A stretch of 12,121 nucleotides of DNA from Oscillospiraceae bacterium (GCA_031271525.1 JAISVO010000060.1:1-12121); one strand, 5' to 3'; positions 1-8,787 are shown, counted from the stretch's first letter. Translations and numbers: made by a program. The notes: a model not told the origin generated them from the letters alone.

Positions 1-3000
1 TGGTTCCTTCGCCGTCGCCGCTGGATCCGGGGTGATTGGCAGGCCGCAAGCTGGGCCTTTCCGAGGACCCCCGCCCCGGAGGCCGCGATGAAGGAGGTAA
101 ACCCCACCGGCCATTTAGCCCGGTGGAAACTTCTGGATACCCTGCGGAGCAGCCTTGTCCCGGCCGCGACGCTGGCGGCGCTCACGGCGGGCACCCTTTT
201 CCCGGGGAAGGTTTTTACCGTCATCCTCACGGCGGCGCTGATTTCCTCGGCATCCCACCTCCTCCTCACTCTGGCCGCCAATGCCGCCCGCCCGGCGGGT
301 TTCCTCGCGCGCACACATGCCGCGATCATCACGGGCTTGCCCGCTGTGGTCTACCAAACGCTCCTAATGCTGGCGTTCCTTCCCTACAACGGGGTGACTT
401 CGCTCCACGCGGCTCTCCTCGCCCTCTGGCGAGTCTGCGTCAGCAAGAAGGGGTGCCTGCGGTGGGTAACGTCGGATCAGGCCGAGGGGGTATACGCCGG
501 CGCGGTGCAGACTGCCCGGGACATGTTCCCGGGGATCGCGTGGGGGGTCTTGACCGCCTGCCTGTCCCGCTCCGCGATCGGGTGGATCCTCGGCGCCGGG
601 TGGACGCTTTCGCCTTTTCTCGCGTACCTCGTCAGCAGGCCGGGGAAGACGGCAAGCTCCTTGAGCGACGCCGACCGCGCCTTCCTCTCCCGCCAAGCGG
701 CCCTGATGTGGCGGTACTTCGAGGACTTTTTGACCCCCGAGGACAACTGGCTGATCCCGGACAACTACCAAGAACAGCCGGCGGCGGGGGTCGCGCACCG
801 TACCTCGCCGACCAACATCGGTTTGTCCCTCCTCTGCGCCCTCGCGGCGTTGGAGCTGGACCTCTGCCCGAAGGAGAGGGCGGCCGCCCTGCTGGACGGC
901 ATCCTGCGGACGGTGGAAAAAATCCCGAAGTGGCATGGGCATCTGCTAAACTGGTATGACACCCGGACGCTGGAGCCGCTGACCCCCCGCTGTGTCTCCT
1001 CGGTGGATTCGGGGAACCTCTGCGGCTGCCTGATCGCCCTCCGTGAGGGCCTGCGGGAGAAGGGGGAGGACGCCTTGGCGGAGCGGGCGGGGGCGCTCGC
1101 GGACAACATGTCTTTTTCGCCCCTCTACGACCCGCATAAAAAATTCTTCCGGATCAGTATTGACCTCGACCGCCCCGAAGCGGGCGCGGGCCACTACGAC
1201 CTGCTGGCATCCGAAGCGCGCCAGACGAGCTATCTCGCGGTGGCGCGGGGGGAAGCCGGGACCAAGCACTGGCGGCGTCTCGGCCGGGCGCAGACCGAGC
1301 TTGGGCGGTATCGGGGGATGGCGTCTTGGACCGGAACGATGTTCGAGTACTTCATGCCCCACCTCCTTCTCCCGGCCTATCGGAATTCGCTGATCCGGGA
1401 GTCTCTCGACTTCTGCGTTTACGCCCAGCGACTGTACGCCGCGAAAAAGAAGATGCCGTGGGGGGTCAGCGAGAGTTGCTTCTACGCCTTCGACCGCTCG
1501 CTGAACTATCAGTATAAGGCGCACGGCGTCCCGTCCCTTGCCTATAAGCGGGGCTTGGGCGCGGACAGCGTCGTCGCGCCCTACGCCTCCTTCCTCTCCC
1601 TGCTGACCCGCCCTGCGGCGGCTGTCCGGAATCTGCGGCTCCTGCGCCGGATGGGGCTGGAGGGGCCTTACGGCTTGATCGAGGCGGTGGACTACACCCG
1701 GCGGGACGGCGTCTCGGCCGGGCGCCGGGAAGTCCGCTGCTATATGAGCCATCACCTCGGGATGAGCATTGCCGCGGTCTGCAACGCCCTCCGGGACAAC
1801 GTCCTGCAAAAGCATTTTATGCGCGACCCCGAAATGGGCGCATTCGCTTGCCTGTTGCAGGAGCGGGTTCCGGTGGGGGCCGCCACGGTGCGTCACGCGG
1901 AGCGGGAGGTCCCCGAAAAGCCCAAGCGCGCCGACGCCGGTTACCGGCTGGAGCTGGAGACGGTCCCTTCCGAAGCCCCCCGGGTCACCCTGCTGAGCAA
2001 CGGCTCCTATTCGGTCCTCTGCGCAAGCGGCGGGGACACCGGATCGGAATTCGGCGGCTCGGCGGTCACCCGTTTCGGTTCTTTCTCCTTCTGGCTGAAC
2101 AGGGAAAGCCTCCTGCGCGGCGAGGGCTTCGGCGCGTCCTTCACCGGAAGCTGCGTCTCTTGGCGGGGTCAGCTGGGTCCAATCAAAACCGAAGTACGGG
2201 TGAGCGTCCCGGAGAATGAGAACGCCGAAACCCGCGCGGTCACGCTGGTCAACTCCGGGAAAACCGAAGCCGGTGGGCTTCTCTGTGTTTATTTTGAGCC
2301 TATTTTGCAGCGGAAAGCCGACTACGAGGCGCACCCGGCGTTCTCAAAGCTTTTTATCGACACCCGGATGGAGGACGGAATCTGCCTGATCCGCCGTCGT
2401 ACGCGAACCGGGAAGCGGGAGGTTTGGCTTGCCTGCGCCGTCGCCCCGGAGGGCGCGTCTTTCGAGACCTCCCGGGAAGCCGTCGTCGGCCGGGGGGACA
2501 CCCCGAAGAACCTAACAAGCGCCGCCCCTCCCAAAGACGTTATAACCGATCCCCCGATCGACCCCTGCGTCTTTATCTCGATCCCGCTCACGATCCAGCC
2601 GGGGGAGAAGGTTGAGAAAAAAATCGCCCTCGCCGTCGCGACGACGGCGAAAGACGCCGTTGCGGCGGCGAAGCGCACTCTACGGAGCGTCGGTTCATCC
2701 CTGCCGGATACCGCCGCGAAAGCCCTCGGCCTCACGGCGGCCGAACGGAGCGAAGCCTTTGACTGGCTCGGCCGGCTGGTCTTTCCCCGAACCAACCGTA
2801 CAAACCGGGAGGTTTCCGAGGGCAGGGAGGGCCTGTGGGCGCTCGGCATCTCCGGGGACCTCCCGCTGATCGTCGCTCCGGCGGCTGATTCGGCGCAGTT
2901 GGAGAAGGCCGCCCGGGCGATCCGGCGGCATCGTTTCCTCTCTCTCTGCGGTTTCAGCTGCGACCTCGCGCTCTTGACGAAAGACGGCGGCGAGTACCAC

Positions 3001-5232
3001 CGTCCGGCTCGCTCCTTCCTGATGGAGGTGTTGAAGGCTTGCCGCGCCGAGCACACGGCGGGCAAGAAGGGCGGCGTCCACACGGTGGACGCCGGGGCGC
3101 TGACCCCCGGTCAGGAGGAATCCCTCCGCGCCTTCGCGTCGCTGGAAACAGACGTCGAGCCGGACGGCCTTCCATCCCCCCCCGAGCGGCCCGAACGGCC
3201 CGCGGCCGGGCGGGAGAAGGGACCGCTGACCTACCGCTGGAACCCTGACGGCTCCTTTGCGTTTTCGGTGCGGGGCGTCCTCCCGGCGCTCGGCTGGAGC
3301 CACATCTTGGCAAACAGCGGCTTCGGCGCGCTCGTCACCGAGACGGGAAGCGGATACTGTTTCCGCAAGAACGCCCGGGAGAACAAGATGACCCCGTGGA
3401 CCAACGAACCGCTCGCGGTTTCCGGAGGGGTGAGCCTCACCGCCGAAGCCGGCGGCCAGACATTCAGCCTGTTCGCCGCCGAGGATGGGTTTTTGACCGT
3501 CGTGACCTATGGGTTTGGATACGCGAGGTGGGAAAAGGAGACCCCGTCCGGCAGGGTGACGGCCACCCAGTTTGTCCCGCCCGACCGCCTTGCGCTGGTC
3601 ACCCTGATCGAAACGGAGAACCCCCTTTCCGTCACCCTGACCGCCGAGTTTCTGATGGGCGCGTCGAGGGCGGAGGGCCGTCTCTGCGCCGTCCGCCCCG
3701 GCCCCGACGGTACGGTTCGGGTCAATAACCGCTTTAACAAGGCGTATGAGCCGCAAACCTTCGTCCTCGCGGCGACCGGCGGGTTCACCCAAACAAGCGG
3801 GTCGCGCTTCACCTTCGAGGTTAACAAGACGTCCGTTCTCGTAACCGGCTGCGCCCGGAACGGGAAGGGATTCCCCCTCCTCACCGAGCTGACCGACGAG
3901 GCGGCGGCGAGGGACGCTCTCAGCCGGACGTCGGCGTTGTGGGCGGCGAGGGTCCGTCCCGTCGAGATCCGCAGCGGCAGCGGCCCGTTGGATCGCTACG
4001 GCAACGGCTGGGCGCTCTATCAGGTGATCGCGGCCCGGCTGTATGCCCGCACCTCGCTCTATCAGTGCGGCGGCGCTTACGGCTTCCGGGACCAGCTCCA
4101 AGATGTCTGCGCGGCGCTGCGGAGCGACCCGAATCTTGCCCGCGCGCAAATCCTCCGCGCCTGCGCGCATCAGTATGAAGAGGGGGATGTCATGCACTGG
4201 TGGCATCCCGCCGGACGGGTGACGGGATTTTCGGACAAGGGGGTACGCACCCGCTGTTCGGACGACCTCCTCTGGCTGCCCTACACGGTGGCGGAGTATA
4301 TCGAACGCACCGGCGACACCGGCCTCCTCCGGATCGAGGTGCCTTACCTCGTCTCGTCCCCCTTAGGGGCGAAGGAGGACGACCGTTACGAAACCCCGGC
4401 GGTGGGGTTCCGTCGGGGGAGCGTTTATGAGCACTGCCTGAAAACGTTTGAAACGGTCTTCAAGCGGGGGACGGGGGAGCGCGGGCTGCTGCTGATCGGT
4501 AGCGGCGATTGGAACGACGGGATGAACCGGGTGGGGCACCGCGGGGCGGGCGAGAGCGTCTGGCTGACGTGGTTCGCGGCGCATGTCTCCGAGCGGTTCG
4601 CCGCTGTCTGCGAGTCGGTGGGGGACGCCGAGAGCCCAAGCTTCCTCCGGACATGGGCGGACAGCCTGATCCGTTGTGCCTCGGACGCTTGGGACGGCCG
4701 TTGGTTTCTCCGGGGTTCCTTCGATGACGGCACGGCGCTTGGCTCCGCCGGCAGTGAGGAGTGCCGGATCGACTCGATCGCGCAGAGTTTCGCCGCGCTG
4801 TTCCCCGGGAAGGTTCCGCTGGAAAAAGTGCGCGAGGCCCTCAAAAGCGCCGCCGGGCTGCTGGTGGACAAAGAGAATAAGCTAATAAAACTGTTTACCC
4901 CGCCTTTTGACGGACGGGGCGCGAAGGATCCGGGGTATATCAGGGGGTATGTCCCGGGGGTGCGGGAGAACGGGGGTCAGTACACCCACGCGGCGGTGTG
5001 GCTCGCGATGGCGTTTTTGAAGACGGGGGACCGGAAGACCTGTCTGGCGCTGTTGGAGATGCTGCTGCCCGAGACCCACGACAACGCGGTGTACAAGGCG
5101 GAGCCGCACGTTTTGGCGGCGGATGTCTACAGCCACCCGCTCCACGCCGGGCGCGGCGGCTGGAGCCACTACACCGGTGCCGCCGCGTGGTTCTACCGGG
5201 TACTGCTGGAGGCGACGGAAGCGGCTTTATAG
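1..5232 (+). CDS. ndvB: Cyclic beta-1,2-glucan synthase, C-terminal part (5' end outside window)
   Basis: Large membrane enzyme of the NdvB/ChvB/Cgs family, which polymerises glucose from UDP-glucose into beta-1,2-glucan, cyclises it and trims it. The frame is open from base 1. Residues 1-14 include RRRRWIRGDWQ, the end of the GT84 synthase domain, so the ATG at position 88 is internal and about 1000 N-terminal residues lie to the left. In order: membrane segments at roughly residues 45-200; a glycoamylase-like GH189 cyclising domain at ~215-640 (NWLIPDNYQE, HRTSPTNIGL, WGVSES with Glu at ~491, GLIEAVDY with Glu at ~561, YMSHHLGMS); beta-sandwich segments beginning VTLLSNGSYS and TYRWNPDGSF; and a C-terminal GH94 phosphorylase-like domain. 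The GH94 part keeps GFRDQLQD (candidate acid Asp ~1364), HWWH (~1399-1402), DWNDGMN (~1503) and GGWSHYTGAAAW. The family assignment is secure. The sugar linkage is inferred from the family. No clear terminator follows the stop. Confidence 0.9.
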   Translation, partial: WFLRRRRWIRGDWQAASWAFPRTPAPEAAMKEVNPTGHLARWKLLDTLRSSLVPAATLAALTAGTLFPGKVFTVILTAALISSASHLLLTLAANAARPAGFLARTHAAIITGLPAVVYQTLLMLAFLPYNGVTSLHAALLALWRVCVSKKGCLRWVTSDQAEGVYAGAVQTARDMFPGIAWGVLTACLSRSAIGWILGAGWTLSPFLAYLVSRPGKTASSLSDADRAFLSRQAALMWRYFEDFLTPEDNWLIPDNYQEQPAAGVAHRTSPTNIGLSLLCALAALELDLCPKERAAALLDGILRTVEKIPKWHGHLLNWYDTRTLEPLTPRCVSSVDSGNLCGCLIALREGLREKGEDALAERAGALADNMSFSPLYDPHKKFFRISIDLDRPEAGAGHYDLLASEARQTSYLAVARGEAGTKHWRRLGRAQTELGRYRGMASWTGTMFEYFMPHLLLPAYRNSLIRESLDFCVYAQRLYAAKKKMPWGVSESCFYAFDRSLNYQYKAHGVPSLAYKRGLGADSVVAPYASFLSLLTRPAAAVRNLRLLRRMGLEGPYGLIEAVDYTRRDGVSAGRREVRCYMSHHLGMSIAAVCNALRDNVLQKHFMRDPEMGAFACLLQERVPVGAATVRHAEREVPEKPKRADAGYRLELETVPSEAPRVTLLSNGSYSVLCASGGDTGSEFGGSAVTRFGSFSFWLNRESLLRGEGFGASFTGSCVSWRGQLGPIKTEVRVSVPENENAETRAVTLVNSGKTEAGGLLCVYFEPILQRKADYEAHPAFSKLFIDTRMEDGICLIRRRTRTGKREVWLACAVAPEGASFETSREAVVGRGDTPKNLTSAAPPKDVITDPPIDPCVFISIPLTIQPGEKVEKKIALAVATTAKDAVAAAKRTLRSVGSSLPDTAAKALGLTAAERSEAFDWLGRLVFPRTNRTNREVSEGREGLWALGISGDLPLIVAPAADSAQLEKAARAIRRHRFLSLCGFSCDLALLTKDGGEYHRPARSFLMEVLKACRAEHTAGKKGGVHTVDAGALTPGQEESLRAFASLETDVEPDGLPSPPERPERPAAGREKGPLTYRWNPDGSFAFSVRGVLPALGWSHILANSGFGALVTETGSGYCFRKNARENKMTPWTNEPLAVSGGVSLTAEAGGQTFSLFAAEDGFLTVVTYGFGYARWEKETPSGRVTATQFVPPDRLALVTLIETENPLSVTLTAEFLMGASRAEGRLCAVRPGPDGTVRVNNRFNKAYEPQTFVLAATGGFTQTSGSRFTFEVNKTSVLVTGCARNGKGFPLLTELTDEAAARDALSRTSALWAARVRPVEIRSGSGPLDRYGNGWALYQVIAARLYARTSLYQCGGAYGFRDQLQDVCAALRSDPNLARAQILRACAHQYEEGDVMHWWHPAGRVTGFSDKGVRTRCSDDLLWLPYTVAEYIERTGDTGLLRIEVPYLVSSPLGAKEDDRYETPAVGFRRGSVYEHCLKTFETVFKRGTGERGLLLIGSGDWNDGMNRVGHRGAGESVWLTWFAAHVSERFAAVCESVGDAESPSFLRTWADSLIRCASDAWDGRWFLRGSFDDGTALGSAGSEECRIDSIAQSFAALFPGKVPLEKVREALKSAAGLLVDKENKLIKLFTPPFDGRGAKDPGYIRGYVPGVRENGGQYTHAAVWLAMAFLKTGDRKTCLALLEMLLPETHDNAVYKAEPHVLAADVYSHPLHAGRGGWSHYTGAAAWFYRVLLEATEAAL

Positions 5233-5287
5233 GGGCGGTTTGTCGTCGTCCCCCTCCTTCGATACCCGCGCGCCCCTTCGTTCCCAA

Positions 5288-5316
5288 TTGACAATCCGCC
5301 CCTTTTGGTGTAAAAT
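5288..5316 (+). promoter_or_regulatory. Sigma-A type promoter for lgt-folD-fhs
   Basis: A consensus -35 box TTGACA (5288-5293) is separated by exactly 17 bp from a -10 box TAAAAT (5311-5316). Transcription would start near 5323, giving a leader of about 35 nt before the lgt ATG at 5358. The promoter lies in the 125-bp gap after the glucan synthase stop codon, so the downstream operon is transcribed independently of it. The gap holds no other clear element and no convincing terminator. Predicted from sequence only. Confidence 0.8.
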
Positions 5317-5342
5317 ACTGTGCGTTGGGAAAGAAGAAAGAC

Positions 5343-5348
5343 AGGAGG
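5343..5348 (+). promoter_or_regulatory. Ribosome binding site that sets the lgt start
   Basis: AGGAGG lies 9 nt upstream of the ATG at 5358. The alternative in-frame ATG at 5325 is too close to the predicted transcription start (~5323) to have a ribosome binding site on the mRNA. It would also add a charged stretch that the family lacks. Confidence 0.8.
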
Positions 5349-5357
5349 GCATTTTCT

Positions 5358-6362
5358 ATGATCGGTTTTCCGGGTTTAGGGATCGAGTTCCAATCGAACC
5401 CCACCCTCTGGCGAATCACCGACACCTTCGCCCTGACTTGGTACGGCGTCATCATCGCGGTAGGGTTCCTGCTCGCGGTGCTCTACTGCCTACGGCTGAC
5501 CAAGTTCGCCGGGATCAAACAGGACGAGCTGCTGGACATGGTCTTTATCGCGGCGCCGGCGGGGATCATCGGCGCGCGGCTCTATTTCGTGGCGTTCAAT
5601 TGGAGCCAGTTTTCGGGCGACCCGCTTCGGATCCTCAGCACGTGGACGGGCGGTATGGCAATCCACGGAGGCGTAATCGGCGCGGTCATCGCGGCCGTCC
5701 TTTTCTGTTGGGTTCGCCGGATCAGCATCGGCGCGATGCTGGATATCGGCGCGATCGGGCTGTTGATCGGTCAGGCCGTCGGCCGCTGGGGCAACTTTGT
5801 CAACGGCGAGGTCTATGGAACGGGGACCGATCTCCCGTGGCGGATGCTGGTGGACGGGCGGGAGGTCCACCCCCTCTTCCTCTATGAATCCCTTTGGAAC
5901 GTACTAGGGTTCCTCTTCCTCCGTCTGCTCTTGAAACACCGGAAGTACAACGGCCAGCTATTCACCCTCTATGTGGCGTGGTACGGCTTGGGGCGCGGGC
6001 TGCTGGAGGGGATGCGAAGCCCCGAATACAACCTGATGCTGGGCGACGTCCTTGTCTCCCAGTTGGTCGCGCTGACCTCCTGCGTCGCGGCGCTCCTGCT
6101 TCTGTTCGGGATGACCCTCTTCCGCAAGCACCCCGGCCTGCTGGAGTGGACCGCCGAGCGGGACGGGTACGAGGAGCGCAAGAAACAAAAAAAAGCGGGC
6201 GTCACGCCCGGGGAACCCGAAACAGACGAATTATCGGACAGCCAAGACATTACGGAAGGGGACGACAACGATGGCGGAGAGACTCAATGGGATTACAGCT
6301 TCCAAGGCGATCAAGGCGGAGGTGCTGAACCGGGCGCAGAGACTGAGGGAGAGGGGGATTGA
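5358..6362 (+). CDS. lgt: Prolipoprotein diacylglyceryl transferase
   Basis: Lgt transfers diacylglycerol from phosphatidylglycerol to the lipobox cysteine of prolipoproteins, the first step of lipoprotein maturation in the cytoplasmic membrane. The 334-residue product is hydrophobic with several membrane segments. It carries family signatures: HGGVIG (His-103), GRWGNFVNGEVYG (Arg-143, Asn-146), HPLFLYE (171-177) and YGLGRGLLEGMR (209-220). The numbering of His-103 and Arg-143 coincides with the essential E. coli residues. The protein is longer than the ~290 residues of E. coli Lgt because of a hydrophilic, Asp/Glu/Gly-rich C-terminal tail of about 70 residues. The last ~30 residues of that tail are encoded inside the start of folD in another frame. 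First gene of the lgt-folD-fhs operon. Confidence 0.95.
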   Translation: MIGFPGLGIEFQSNPTLWRITDTFALTWYGVIIAVGFLLAVLYCLRLTKFAGIKQDELLDMVFIAAPAGIIGARLYFVAFNWSQFSGDPLRILSTWTGGMAIHGGVIGAVIAAVLFCWVRRISIGAMLDIGAIGLLIGQAVGRWGNFVNGEVYGTGTDLPWRMLVDGREVHPLFLYESLWNVLGFLFLRLLLKHRKYNGQLFTLYVAWYGLGRGLLEGMRSPEYNLMLGDVLVSQLVALTSCVAALLLLFGMTLFRKHPGLLEWTAERDGYEERKKQKKAGVTPGEPETDELSDSQDITEGDDNDGGETQWDYSFQGDQGGGAEPGAETEGEGD

Positions 6363-7119
6363 ACCCCGTCTCGAGGTCATTCTGGTCGGCGACGATCCGG
6401 CTTCCGCGATCTATGTCCGCAACAAAGAGAAGGACTGCGCCGAGTGCGGCATCCTCGGCAACACCCGCCGCCTCCCGGCAAACACACGGCAGGATGAGCT
6501 TCTGGCGCTGATCGCGGCCCTCAACGGCGATCCCGGCGTCCACGGAATCCTGATCCAGCAGCCGTTCCCGCCGGGGCTGGACACCTTCACAATTACCGGC
6601 GCGGTCGACCCGAACAAGGATGTGGACGCCCTCCACCCCGAAAATGTCGGCCTGATCGCGCTGGACCGCCCCCGTTTCCTCCCCTGCACCCCGGCGGGCG
6701 TCATGGCGCTGCTGGACATCGCCGGAATCGACCTCAAAGGGAAGCACTGCGTCGTCGTAGGGCGGAGCCATATCGTCGGCAAACCGATGATGCAGCTCCT
6801 GCTGGCGCGCCACGCCACCGTCACGGTCTGCCACAGCCGCACCCGGGACCTCGGCGAGGTGACCCGACAAGCGGACATCCTCGTATCGGCGGTCGGCAAG
6901 CTGGCGCTGATCACCGGCGATATGGTCAAGCCGGGCGCCGTCGTTGTCGATGTCGCGATGAACAAAAATCTGGAGGGAAAGCTTGCCGGCGACGTCGTCT
7001 TCAGCGAAGCGGAACCGATCGCCTCCTACATCACTCCCGTCCCGGGCGGCGTCGGGCCGATGACCCGGGCGATTCTAATGCAGAACACCATATTGGCTGC
7101 GGAACGGCGGTCGATATGA
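6271..7119 (+). CDS. folD: Bifunctional methylene-THF dehydrogenase / methenyl-THF cyclohydrolase
   Basis: FolD interconverts 5,10-methylene-, 5,10-methenyl- and 10-formyl-tetrahydrofolate in the cytoplasm, using NAD(P). The 282-residue product has the usual family length. It shows the catalytic YxxxK motif (Tyr-48, Lys-52) in DPASAIYVRNK, NKDVDALHPENVG (most homologues have DVDGxHP, here Gly is Ala), FLPCTPAGV, the dinucleotide-binding GRSHIVGKP, and the C-terminal YITPVPGGVGPMT. The ATG at 6271 is preceded by GGAAGGGG, and the conserved N-terminus begins immediately after it, so a later start is not plausible. As a result folD overlaps lgt by 92 nt. It overlaps fhs by 4 nt (ATGA). The pairing with fhs supports one-carbon folate metabolism, possibly formate assimilation. 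Confidence 0.96.
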   Translation: MAERLNGITASKAIKAEVLNRAQRLRERGIEPRLEVILVGDDPASAIYVRNKEKDCAECGILGNTRRLPANTRQDELLALIAALNGDPGVHGILIQQPFPPGLDTFTITGAVDPNKDVDALHPENVGLIALDRPRFLPCTPAGVMALLDIAGIDLKGKHCVVVGRSHIVGKPMMQLLLARHATVTVCHSRTRDLGEVTRQADILVSAVGKLALITGDMVKPGAVVVDVAMNKNLEGKLAGDVVFSEAEPIASYITPVPGGVGPMTRAILMQNTILAAERRSI

Positions 7120-8708
7120 GGAGCGACATCGAAATCGCGCAAAGCGCAGCCCTCCGCCCGATCGCCGAAATCGCCGGCGAACTGGGGCTCCGGGAGGATC
7201 AATGGGAGCCGTACGGGCGGTACAAGGCAAAAATCAACAACATAACGGGAAATCCGGGCCGGCTGATTTTGGTCACCGCCGTAACGCCCACCCCGGCGGG
7301 GGAGGGGAAGACCACCGTCAGCGTCGGCCTTGCCGACGGCTTGCGCCGCTTGGGGAAGAGGACGGTCCTCTGCCTGCGGGAACCGTCGCTCGGGCCGGTT
7401 TTCGGAATGAAGGGGGGCGCCGCCGGCGGCGGTTACGCCCAAGTCGCCCCGATGGAGGATATTAACCTCCACTTCAACGGCGACCTCCACGCGGTCACGG
7501 CGGCGAACAACCTCCTGTCGGCGGCCGTCGACAACCACCTCTACCGGGGCAACGCCCTCGGCTTGACAAAAGTCGTCTGGAAGCGCTGCATGGATATGAA
7601 CGACCGCGCCCTCCGCAAAATCGAGGTCGGGAGCGCAAAGCGCGGCTCACTGCGGGAAGACGGCTTCAACATCACGGCGGCAAGCGAGGTCATGGCGATC
7701 CTGTGCTTAGCAAGCGATCCGGAGGATTGCAAAACGCGCCTTGGGCGGATCGTCGTCGGTTTCAACTCGGACGGGAAGGCGGTCACATGCTCCGACCTGA
7801 ACGTCCACGGCGCGATGGCGGCGCTGCTGCTGACGGCGTTACGGCCCAATCTGGCGCAGACGCTGGAGGGGACGCCCACCCTGATCCACGGAGGTCCTTT
7901 CGCGAACATCGCCCACGGCTGCAACTCCCTGATCGCGACCCGCGCCGCGCTGAGCCTGAGCGACGTCGCCGTCACCGAAGCGGGCTTCGGCGCCGACCTC
8001 GGCGCGGAAAAATTCATCGACATCAAGTGCCGCCTCGGCGGGCTGAAGCCCTCGGTCTGCGTCGTCGTCGCGACAGTACGCGCCGCGAAGCGGGAGGGCG
8101 GGGTGGACAACCTTCTGGCGCATATCGAAAACATCACGGACCGTTTCGGCTTGCCGGCGGTCGCCGCGATCAACCGTTACGCCGCAGACACCGACGAGGA
8201 GGTGGCTTCCCTCCAAACGGTTTTGCGCGTGAACGGCACCCCCTGCGCGGTCTATGAGGGCCATTCCAAGGGCGGCGTAGGAGCCGAGTCTCTGGCGCAG
8301 GCTGTGATCCCCTTTCTGGTGACCGAGCCGGAGAGCCCGAGCTTCGCGTACCCGTTGGAGGCCTCTCTCACCGACAAGGTCACGCTGGTCGCGCAAAAAA
8401 TCTACGGCGCGGACGGCGTCGATTTTTCGCCGGAAGCCGCCGCGTACGCGCGGACGCTGGAGTCGCTCGGCTACGGAGACTTGCCCGTCTGCGTCGCGAA
8501 GACGCAGTATTCCCTGTCCGACGACAAGGACAAGCCGGGCCGCCCCACCGGATTCCGTGTCCGTGTGGACGAGTTCCGGCTTTCCGCCGGGGCCGGTTTT
8601 GTCGTCGCCATCGCCGGCGGAATCATGACGATGCCGGGACTCCCGAAGGTTCCTGCGTATGAGGCGATTGACATAACGCCCGACGGAAAGATAACCGGTT
8701 TATTCTAG
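7116..8708 (+). CDS. fhs: Formate--tetrahydrofolate ligase (10-formyl-THF synthetase)
   Basis: Fhs is an ATP-dependent cytoplasmic enzyme that joins formate to tetrahydrofolate to give 10-formyl-THF, which feeds FolD. In acetogens it is part of the methyl branch of the Wood-Ljungdahl pathway; in others it supplies purine and serine/glycine metabolism. Visible motifs: SDIEIAQ at the N-terminus, the P-loop PTPAGEGKTT (58-67), CLREPSLGPVFGMKGGAAGG, PMEDINLHFNGD, HGGPFANIAHGCNS, TEAGFGADLGAEKF, KTQYSLSDD, RLSAGAGFVV and GIMTMPGLPK, ending ITGLF. At 530 residues it is shorter than the usual ~555: the stretches after KAKI (residue 40) and after GGV (residues 328-330) are shortened. Start ATG overlaps the folD stop, implying translational coupling. 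It ends 37 bp before a bidirectional terminator. Confidence 0.97.
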   Translation: MRSDIEIAQSAALRPIAEIAGELGLREDQWEPYGRYKAKINNITGNPGRLILVTAVTPTPAGEGKTTVSVGLADGLRRLGKRTVLCLREPSLGPVFGMKGGAAGGGYAQVAPMEDINLHFNGDLHAVTAANNLLSAAVDNHLYRGNALGLTKVVWKRCMDMNDRALRKIEVGSAKRGSLREDGFNITAASEVMAILCLASDPEDCKTRLGRIVVGFNSDGKAVTCSDLNVHGAMAALLLTALRPNLAQTLEGTPTLIHGGPFANIAHGCNSLIATRAALSLSDVAVTEAGFGADLGAEKFIDIKCRLGGLKPSVCVVVATVRAAKREGGVDNLLAHIENITDRFGLPAVAAINRYAADTDEEVASLQTVLRVNGTPCAVYEGHSKGGVGAESLAQAVIPFLVTEPESPSFAYPLEASLTDKVTLVAQKIYGADGVDFSPEAAAYARTLESLGYGDLPVCVAKTQYSLSDDKDKPGRPTGFRVRVDEFRLSAGAGFVVAIAGGIMTMPGLPKVPAYEAIDITPDGKITGLF

Positions 8709-8741
8709 CGAAAAATGTCTTTCCGGCATTTATCCGCGCAC

Positions 8742-8787
8742 AAAAAGCGGGGATTCTTTCTTCCGAAAGAATCCCCGCTCACTTTTT
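8742..8787. terminator. Bidirectional intrinsic terminator between fhs and mscS
   Basis: A perfect 15-bp inverted repeat (8746-8760 with 8765-8779) encloses the four-base loop TTCC. On the plus strand the stem is followed by CAC and five T (8783-8787). On the minus strand it is followed directly by a run of T (complement of 8742-8745), and the loop reads GGAA, a GNRA tetraloop. It can therefore end both the lgt-folD-fhs and the fba-to-mscS transcripts. Confidence 0.9.

Noticed and set aside
88..90. ATG with upstream GGAGG as the start of the glucan synthase
   Set aside because: The same frame is open to base 1 and encodes the conserved GT84 RWIRGDWQ motif, so this Met is internal.
946..4206. 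Long antisense open frames opposite the glucan synthase (up to ~500 codons)
   Set aside because: High GC removes stop codons from the opposite strand. The translations are Arg/Pro/Gly-rich with no recognisable domain, while the plus-strand frame has continuous family motifs.
5233..5287. Terminator after the glucan synthase, using GGGGCGG (5232-5238) and CCGCCCC (5296-5302)
   Set aside because: The arms are separated by 57 nt and overlap the lgt promoter; no compact stem-loop with a T-tract is visible.
5325..5357. Earlier in-frame ATG for lgt
   Set aside because: It lies at the predicted transcription start, has no ribosome binding site on the mRNA, and adds MGKKKDRRAFS, which does not resemble Lgt.
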